This document shows, one piece after another, positions 31,700 to 36,739 of a stretch of 36,739 bases of DNA. Numbering within the stretch: position 1 is the first letter of the stretch; each line of letters begins with the position of its first letter. Under the pieces are notes generated by a model that saw nothing but the letters and a program-made list of their open reading frames with translations, had not been told where the DNA came from and did not search any database. The translations under genes were made by a program, and so were the position numbers. Source of the stretch: an uncultured Oscillospiraceae bacterium (GTDB taxonomy: Bacteria; Bacillota; Clostridia; Oscillospirales; Oscillospiraceae). The DNA lies in NCBI GenBank assembly GCA_900756495.1, contig CAAEKI010000111.1, forward strand, positions 1 to 36,739, given 5' to 3'.

Positions 31700-32407
31700 T
31701 CAGCCTTCAGCCGGCACCTGTCGAATGAGAATAAAAGGGGTAAGCTGGCGATCTTGTCCAGCGGGATTGTCCTGAATCAGGGCCAGTAGCTCGTTTTCAC
31801 TCAGGGTAAGCTTAGAACAGTGGCCCAGCATCTCCACATTTAGATCATTGGCGTCTACAATCATGGATACAACGCCGGTTTTTTCAAAGATTTCGTCACA
31901 GACCTGCCCAGGATTTTCCGGAATGCGGACACCCATATGCTCGTACTCCGGAATCTCATGGCCGTAAAAGCCGTCCAGACCCGAGACCTCCTGCCCCAGC
32001 ATCCTATAAAAGGTGCCGCGCACGCCGCGAAGCTTGTCAAAGGCGGCGCAGATGGCTGCCCACAGTACCCGGCGCAGTCCGCAGACATTAATGGCAAACT
32101 GCATCTTGACGGGCAGGCCCATACCGGGGCCTGCCGCCGTCTGGTGGACGCACCGGGAGAGAACCTTAGCCCAGAAACCTGGCTTCACCTGTTCCTCTGT
32201 CACCACACGCCTCTGGCAGATAGCGATGACCTTCTCGCTCATGGAGAGAATGTCTCCCTCCTGATAGATGGGAACCACATACTTGTTCATAAGGTCGATG
32301 TAGCTCTCGCCCACTTGGACAAAGTGGGTCTGGATGGCGTGGCGGGCGTAGACTTTTCCGCCGGCCTCTATGGTGATGCGTTTCCCCTCGTTTGCTTGAA
32401 ATTCCAT
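31700..32407 (-). CDS. CofE-like (F420-0:gamma-glutamyl ligase family) protein
   Basis: A 235-residue protein resembling the CofE/FbiB ligase fold: KVYARHAIQTHFVQVGESYIDLMNKYVVP, GDILSMSEKVIAICQRRVV, and near the end GVVSMIVDANDLNVEMLG. CofE adds glutamate to coenzyme F420, a cofactor not typical of Clostridia, so the real substrate here is probably different. ATG 32407 follows GAGGGGC at nine bases; in-frame ATG 32434 is less well placed. It has its own promoter with a palindrome just past the -10 box, and a leader of about 140 bases. It ends before the phosphate-acyltransferase promoter, so the two genes have separate main promoters. Confidence 0.78.
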   Translation of the reverse strand: MEFQANEGKRITIEAGGKVYARHAIQTHFVQVGESYIDLMNKYVVPIYQEGDILSMSEKVIAICQRRVVTEEQVKPGFWAKVLSRCVHQTAAGPGMGLPVKMQFAINVCGLRRVLWAAICAAFDKLRGVRGTFYRMLGQEVSGLDGFYGHEIPEYEHMGVRIPENPGQVCDEIFEKTGVVSMIVDANDLNVEMLGHCSKLTLSENELLALIQDNPAGQDRQLTPFILIRQVPAEG

Positions 32408-32521
32408 GGGTTCTGCCCCTCTACTTTCATTCATTAACTGTATATTGTGTTTTCTGGTGCCGGCTGGACAAGTTTGACGCGCAGATCTGCACTGCATGCA
32501 CATATCTCACATAGAAGCGTG

Positions 32522-32543
32522 CAACCATACAGAGATATGGTTG
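32522..32543. promoter_or_regulatory. Palindrome just downstream of the CofE-like promoter
   Basis: Perfect eight-base arms, CAACCATA (32522-32529) and TATGGTTG (32536-32543), with a six-base spacer. It covers roughly +3 to +25 of the predicted minus-strand transcript, a usual place for a repressor operator. Confidence 0.5.
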
Positions 32544-32552
32544 TCCGCAGAT

Positions 32553-32581
32553 ATTATAACCACTTTTTAACGGAATGGCAA
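32553..32581 (-). promoter_or_regulatory. Promoter of the CofE-like gene
   Basis: Minus-strand TTGCCA (32576-32581), 17 bases, TATAAT (32553-32558). Confidence 0.75.
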
Positions 32582-32607
32582 CAGGGGTTTTGGGTTGGGG
32601 GCGCGGC

Positions 32608-32637
32608 GTATAACGGTCCAAATGCCGGGACATACTG
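32608..32637 (+). promoter_or_regulatory. Sigma-G-like promoter of the germination operon
   Basis: GTATA (32608-32612), 18 bases, CATACTG (32631-32637) fits the sigma-G consensus (G-H-A-T-R, 17-18 bases, CATnHTA) with one mismatch in the -10 box. gerA-type operons are forespore genes in Bacillus. The predicted start near 32644 supports the GTG start at 32674 of the next gene. Confidence 0.5.
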
Positions 32638-32673
32638 CAAGGGATATGTTTGCGGAAAGAGAGGCGGTATACG

Positions 32674-34194
32674 GTGGGCTTTTTTGGACGCAAAAAGGCG
32701 GAGGTCCCGTCCCATCCCCGGCAGGAACCCCGAATAGACCTGCCTTTAACGGTGGAGGGACTGGAACAGGCTTTTGGAGGAAGCGTAGATTTCTCCAAGC
32801 GGCCGGTGGAACTGGCAGGGGATGCGCAGAAGACGTTGACACTCTGTTATGTCAGTGGCATGGTCAAGATGGAGCGGGTGAGCGATTATGTGCTCCGGCC
32901 CATGGCTCAGGACGAGGGACTGGCTCAATGTCCGGACATGGGGGCGGTCATGTCGAGAATGAAGGCGGGAGCGCTCTATAACTTGGGTGTTGAGGAGCGG
33001 ACAACTGCCGACGAAGCGGTAGCCGATCTCATTGCGGGCAACTGCCTTCTCTTTTTTCCTGGAAAGGGATCCGTGCTCTCCTTTAATGTGGGTACAGAGG
33101 AGAAACGTTCTGTATCGGATCCGGAGAATGAGACGGTCCTGAAGGGGTCGAGGGACTCCTTTGTGGAATCCCTCCGCACGAACACCAGCTTAGTCAGGAG
33201 GCATTTGAAGGCTCCTGAATTGCGAATTGCAGAACAGATCGTTGGGCGGCAGTCCCTCACCAGCGTGGATGTCATTTCTCTGGAGGGAATTACAGATCCG
33301 GATATCGTGGAGCAGGTGAAGGCCCGCTTGGAGAAAATAGATATTGACGCAGCTCTGGCGACCGGCAACATTGAGGAGTACTTGGTTGATAAGACTGGCA
33401 CCGCATTTCCGCTGGTACAATATACCGAGCGACCCGACCGATTTTGCGCTGGTTTAGCCGAGGGGCGGGCGGGCATCCTTATAGACGGACTTCCGTTGGG
33501 GTATCTGGTGCCCGGGACCATTGGGAATTTTCTTCGGGCAGCACAGGACAAGTCCAACAATTGGATGCTTGCCAGCGTCCTCACGGTGCTGCGCTATTTC
33601 TGTATGATTGTCACTCTGTTTGTGCCAGGGTTGTATGTAGCGGTAGTTACCTTTCATCAAGAGATGATTCCCACCCGGCTGGCCTTATCTATCATTGCTG
33701 CCAAACAGGACGTTCCCTTTGTCACTGTGTTTGAAGTGCTGATCCTCTTGGTGGCATTTGAAATTCTCCAGGAGGCGGGACTGAGGCTGCCGCAGGCAAT
33801 CGGTCAGACAGTATCCATCATTGGAGGCCTGGTCGTAGGCACTGCGGCGGTGGAGGCCAAAATTGTCTCGCCGGCCGTTCTCATTGTGGTAGCTATTGCG
33901 GGCATCGCAGGATACACCATGCCCTCTCAGGAGCTCGCGGGGGCTCTGCGAATCTGGCGCTTTGTACTGGCTGTGCTGGGAAGTGTCGCTGGCCTCTTTG
34001 GGGTAGTCATTGGAGCTGCGCTGCTGGTGGGGCATCTGGCCGGTATCGAAAGTTTTGGAGTCTCATACCTCACACCGTTTGCTGCAAATGAAGGGGAACA
34101 GGTAGAAGGGGATACGGTGGTGCGCCTCCCCCTGAAAAGGGCAAAACTTCGGCCGGGCTACCTCCACACTCCTAATAGGAGAAACCAGAAATGA
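32674..34194 (+). CDS. GerA-type spore germination protein (A subunit)
   Basis: A 506-residue GerAA/GerKA-type receptor subunit. A soluble N-terminal part of about 270 residues contains VKMERVSDYVLRPM, the GNCLLFFPGKGSVLSFNV segment, SVSDPENETVLKGSRDSFVESLRTNTSLVRR and IVGRQSLTSVDVISLEGI. Four to five membrane segments follow, with YLVPGTIGNFLRAAQDKSNNW, SIIAAKQDVPFVTVFEVL and FEILQEAGLRLPQAIGQTVSIIGGLVVG. These are diagnostic for the family. GTG 32674 has AGAGG nine bases upstream and lies 30 bases after the predicted sigma-G start; TTG 32650 is too near that start to have a ribosome binding site. The receptor sits in the spore inner membrane and senses small germinants. Confidence 0.93.
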   Translation: MGFFGRKKAEVPSHPRQEPRIDLPLTVEGLEQAFGGSVDFSKRPVELAGDAQKTLTLCYVSGMVKMERVSDYVLRPMAQDEGLAQCPDMGAVMSRMKAGALYNLGVEERTTADEAVADLIAGNCLLFFPGKGSVLSFNVGTEEKRSVSDPENETVLKGSRDSFVESLRTNTSLVRRHLKAPELRIAEQIVGRQSLTSVDVISLEGITDPDIVEQVKARLEKIDIDAALATGNIEEYLVDKTGTAFPLVQYTERPDRFCAGLAEGRAGILIDGLPLGYLVPGTIGNFLRAAQDKSNNWMLASVLTVLRYFCMIVTLFVPGLYVAVVTFHQEMIPTRLALSIIAAKQDVPFVTVFEVLILLVAFEILQEAGLRLPQAIGQTVSIIGGLVVGTAAVEAKIVSPAVLIVVAIAGIAGYTMPSQELAGALRIWRFVLAVLGSVAGLFGVVIGAALLVGHLAGIESFGVSYLTPFAANEGEQVEGDTVVRLPLKRAKLRPGYLHTPNRRNQK

Positions 34195-35279
34195 GACGGT
34201 GGACAGTACTTTTGTTGGGGATATTGCTCTTCCCTTTGGGAGGGTGTGAAGCCCCTGGCTTTCTGCCCTATGCACGTGAGCTGGAGGACATGGCTCTCAT
34301 GCGGACACTGGGGGTGGATGCCGCCGGCGGGAATGGAGTAGTGGTAACCGTCTCTACCGGAGAGCAAGCCGGAGGGGAGGAGCCCGTGGTTCTTTCCGGT
34401 ACCGCAGGGACCATCAGTGGGGCCTGCCTGGACATGCAGAGTCAGGGATCCTCTTATATTTATTATGGGCATGTGGGGCAGCTGCTCTTAGGTGAACAGC
34501 TGGCGGCCCGCGGGGTAGGAAATGCGCTGGAATATGTCCTGAGAGACATTGAGATGCGGTTAGACACGGAGGTTTATCTAATTAGGGGGGCAGAGGCTGG
34601 ACCGCTGATTCAGGCTGCGGCAGAGGCGGGAGGCTCAGCTACCGACCGCCTGGAGGCCATGGAGGAGGATGCAGGGCTGTTGTCCTACTCCATGCCCCGA
34701 ACGGTAGGGGATGTGCTGATAGCGCTGGAGCGCAGCGGTGCAGCCTTTGTTCCTGCGCTGGAATCCGGCGAGGAGGGCGAGCTGGAGGCGGCAGGCTATG
34801 GTATTATAAAGGATGGCGTCCTGGTTGGCTGGGCGGAAGGAGAGGCGGCTTGGGGGGTCAACTTGCTCTCAGACCGGGTGGACGCAGATGTGTTGGAACT
34901 GGAAGGTGCTGCACTCAGAGTGGTGGGAGCCAGAACGACCATTCGGCCCGTCTTTGAGGGGGAGCGGCTTACAAGGCTTACAATTACTTGCAGCGTGGAT
35001 GCCAACTTGGCAGAGGCCCCTTCCGGAATCCGGCTCCAGAACCGGGACATGATAGAAGAGCTGGAGCGTGCGCTGGAAGAACGAGAAAGAATACGCATTC
35101 AGACAGCGTTGGAGCTATCCGCTGCATTAGATGCCGACTTTATGGAGCTGCGCCAAGCCGCCTGCCTGGCCGCCCCCTGGTACAAGACTGAGATTGATGA
35201 ACAGTGGAGGCTGACTGATTTGGAAATAGAGACGTCAGTGGTAGGGACGATCCTGCGGGGATATGATGTAAAGGACTGA
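34191..35279 (+). CDS. GerC-type germination lipoprotein (Ger(x)C family)
   Basis: A 362-residue lipoprotein with signal MRRWTVLLLG and lipobox LGGC (Cys19). The mature part has the Ger(x)C layout: ELEDMALMRTLGVDAAGG, SSYIYYGHVGQLLLGEQLAARGVGNALEYVLRDIEMRLDTEVYLIRGAEA, and a C-terminal third with IRLQNRDMIEELERALEERERIRIQTALELSAALDADFMELRQAA. The C subunit anchors on the outer face of the spore inner membrane and is needed for receptor stability. The ATG overlaps the stop of the A-subunit gene by four bases (ATGA), so translation is coupled. Confidence 0.92.
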   Translation: MRRWTVLLLGILLFPLGGCEAPGFLPYARELEDMALMRTLGVDAAGGNGVVVTVSTGEQAGGEEPVVLSGTAGTISGACLDMQSQGSSYIYYGHVGQLLLGEQLAARGVGNALEYVLRDIEMRLDTEVYLIRGAEAGPLIQAAAEAGGSATDRLEAMEEDAGLLSYSMPRTVGDVLIALERSGAAFVPALESGEEGELEAAGYGIIKDGVLVGWAEGEAAWGVNLLSDRVDADVLELEGAALRVVGARTTIRPVFEGERLTRLTITCSVDANLAEAPSGIRLQNRDMIEELERALEERERIRIQTALELSAALDADFMELRQAACLAAPWYKTEIDEQWRLTDLEIETSVVGTILRGYDVKD

Positions 35280-35353
35280 GCGCTGTGAAAGCAGGGGGTG
35301 TCTGAGCCGCCCGCACCTGAAAGAATGAAGCAAAGTAAAGAGGTGGTGAAGCT

Positions 35354-36463
35354 ATGCCCAATGAAAATATTTCGATGCGTCAGTTATTGGTGCTCTTGTT
35401 TACCGCTTTGCTGTCTCCGGCGGTACGGGTGATGCCTGCGGAAACAGCGGCGGTGGCGGGCCGGGCCGGGTGGCTGTCCACGCTGCTGGCCTTGCCGGCA
35501 GGCCTGGGACTGTGCTGGGTGTTGTTTGCACTTTTTCGCCGCCTGCCCGAGGGAACCGGGCTGGCGGGGGCATGTATCAGAGTGTTTGGCAAGCCGCTTG
35601 GCAAACTGCTGACGGCAATTTACCTGCTGTGGGGAATTTTCCTCCTGGCTGCAAATACCAGGCTTTGCGGGCTGCGGTTTTTGTCCACCGGCTACCGGAA
35701 TGGCCCCCTGACGCTCTTCCTGATTGTTTTGTTGGCCGTGGTACTGTGGCTCACCTACAAAAAGCTGCCTGCATTTGCACGGGCGGGGGAGATCTTCTAT
35801 TTGGCGATTGCCGCCGTGCTGGCGCTGACCCTGCTTCTCTCACTGCCCCAGATGGAAGCGGCAAACTTTTTGCCTCTGTGGGTAGAGGATCTGCCGGCGG
35901 CTGGACGTTCGGCGCTGCCTGCCCTGGCCCTGCTTGGATACGGAATCTACGGAGTCTTTCTTGCCGGAGCTGTGGTTCGCCGGCCCGGCGACCGCCGCAG
36001 GGCCATACGGTGGACTACAGCGTTCTGCCTTGCAGTGACAGCGCTTCAACTCGTCTGTTTAGGCGCTTTTGGCCCCGGACTGGTAGAGCGCATGGAAACC
36101 CCCTTCTTTATGGTGGCCAGGGGAATAGGAGTACGCGGGGCGTTTGAGCGGGTGGAATCTGTGGTGGTATCTTTTTGGATTCTTACCGACTTGGTTTTCC
36201 TGGGGATACTCGTCTATGCCTGTTCTTCTGCATCACGGAGCCTCTTTGAACTAAAAAGTGAACGCACTGCGGCACTGCCAGTGACCATCCTGGGACTTTT
36301 GGGCGCACTATTCTTTTTTCCCGATGCATTTTTTCTGCGTGAGACAATGGAGACAGTAGTTTTTGCAGGCAATCTGATCCTGGGATTTGGGGTCCCACTC
36401 CTCCTGCTGGGGGTAGCCGCAATCAGAGGGATTGGCATATCTTGTGGTAAAAAGACCGCCTGA
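35354..36463 (+). CDS. GerB-type germination permease subunit
   Basis: A 369-residue membrane protein with about ten hydrophobic segments, of the endospore germination permease family related to amino acid transporters: NISMRQLLVLLFTALLSPAVRVMPAETAAVAG, then a long series of segments up to AGNLILGFGVPLLLLG. The B subunit is the probable germinant-binding subunit. AGAGGTGG precedes ATG 35354. It lies 74 bases after the C-subunit gene, giving order A-C-B, which occurs in many Clostridia. No terminator is evident before the rRNA promoters. Confidence 0.92.
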   Translation: MPNENISMRQLLVLLFTALLSPAVRVMPAETAAVAGRAGWLSTLLALPAGLGLCWVLFALFRRLPEGTGLAGACIRVFGKPLGKLLTAIYLLWGIFLLAANTRLCGLRFLSTGYRNGPLTLFLIVLLAVVLWLTYKKLPAFARAGEIFYLAIAAVLALTLLLSLPQMEAANFLPLWVEDLPAAGRSALPALALLGYGIYGVFLAGAVVRRPGDRRRAIRWTTAFCLAVTALQLVCLGAFGPGLVERMETPFFMVARGIGVRGAFERVESVVVSFWILTDLVFLGILVYACSSASRSLFELKSERTAALPVTILGLLGALFFFPDAFFLRETMETVVFAGNLILGFGVPLLLLGVAAIRGIGISCGKKTA

Positions 36464-36526
36464 ATCAGCATATCTTGTTGTGCTCCGGAAGTCAGAAAAA
36501 AAGCTTGAAAAAAACAAAAAAAGGTG

Positions 36527-36555
36527 TTGACTTTTATCGCCTCCTCTGGTATATT
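36527..36555 (+). promoter_or_regulatory. rRNA operon promoter P1 with AT-rich upstream element
   Basis: TTGACT (36527-36532), 17 bases, TATATT (36550-36555). An A-rich tract at 36495-36522 resembles an UP element. Confidence 0.8.
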
Positions 36556-36641
36556 AATTGAGCGCCTGTGAGGCGGACGAGCTGTCAAGAAAAACCTGAA
36601 TAAAATCAAGGTAAGAAACTTGAAAATTCAGAAAAAAGTTC

Positions 36642-36670
36642 TTGACAAAGCAGAAGAGGTATGGTAATCT
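36642..36670 (+). promoter_or_regulatory. rRNA operon promoter P2
   Basis: TTGACA (36642-36647), 17 bases, TAATCT (36665-36670), with an AT-rich stretch directly upstream (36620-36640). It is 115 bases after P1. Confidence 0.8.
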
Positions 36671-36739
36671 AGAAGTCCGGTCGCAGGGAGCGGCGTGTAC
36701 CTTGTAAATTAAACAACGTGAAGAACAAGAAGCACCAGA
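36671..36739 (+). other. Leader of an rRNA operon (16S gene just beyond the window)
   Basis: The last bases, with ACCTTGTAAATTAAACAACG and then GTGAAGAACAAGAAGCACC, are like the conserved leader before 16S rRNA genes in related Clostridia. The 16S start motif itself is not in the window, so this is inferred. Confidence 0.6.

Noticed and set aside
30685..31728. A 347-codon plus-strand reading frame
   Set aside because: It is opposite the phosphate-acyltransferase gene, which has a clear family signature, promoter and ribosome binding site.

Overview
The window looks like chromosome from an endospore-forming, fairly GC-rich Gram-positive anaerobe of the Clostridia. A relative of Flavonifractor, Intestinimonas or Oscillibacter (Oscillospiraceae) is the best guess. 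The reasons are: Bacillota-type ribosome binding sites throughout; a gerA-type germination operon; an SLH-domain surface protein; the Bacillota gene order glmU-prs-pth-mfd-foldase; TRAP transport and phosphate-acyltransferase genes; and an rRNA leader at the right edge like those before 16S genes in this group. The genus is inference. No tRNA, complete rRNA, CRISPR array, insertion sequence or phage gene was recognised, and no gene-free stretch exceeds about 300 bases.

Layout. (1) 1-3117, minus strand: a GntR-type repressor, ABC ATPase and ABC permease, translationally coupled; the permease runs off the left edge. (2) 3244-6290: a LysR regulator divergent from a secreted SLH-domain protein. 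(3) 6364-6996: a small HD-domain protein with its own promoter and terminator. (4) 7047-17785: a housekeeping block of glmU, prs, pth, mfd and a lipoprotein foldase. A vanW/dltA/dltC-like cassette sits between pth and mfd, and the GlmU has a degenerate uridylyltransferase half. (5) 17906-18973: an XRE regulator followed by a shortened Spo0A-like response regulator. (6) 19009-21765: a calcium-type P-type ATPase. (7) 21945-30627: a two-armed accessory locus around a LysR gene. To the left on the minus strand are the LysR gene, a chaperonin-60-like protein with a damaged ATPase site, and a DASS-family anion transporter. To the right on the plus strand are a nitrilase-superfamily amidohydrolase and a complete TRAP transporter (large permease, binding protein, small permease). 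(8) 30655-32581, minus strand: a phosphate acetyl/butyryltransferase-family enzyme and a CofE-like (F420 gamma-glutamyl ligase family) protein, each with its own strong promoter. (9) 32608-36463: a GerA-GerC-GerB type germinant receptor operon with a sigma-G-like promoter. (10) 36527-36739: tandem promoters and the leader of an rRNA operon whose 16S gene should begin just past the window.

How the genes may work together. Block 4 couples cell-wall precursor acetylation (GlmU), PRPP supply, peptidyl-tRNA recycling, transcription-coupled repair and extracytoplasmic folding; the dlt-like pair suggests a D-alanyl or other aminoacyl carrier pathway whose membrane partners are not in the window. Block 7 most resembles an inducible system for taking up and hydrolysing an amide or related carboxylate. 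The LysR promoter's -35 hexamer lies inside one of two tandem palindromes that separate the two arms. Most worth following up are the chaperonin paralog with Arg in place of the hydrolytic Asp, its operon with a transporter, the Spo0A-like protein and the GlmU with a lost half-activity.
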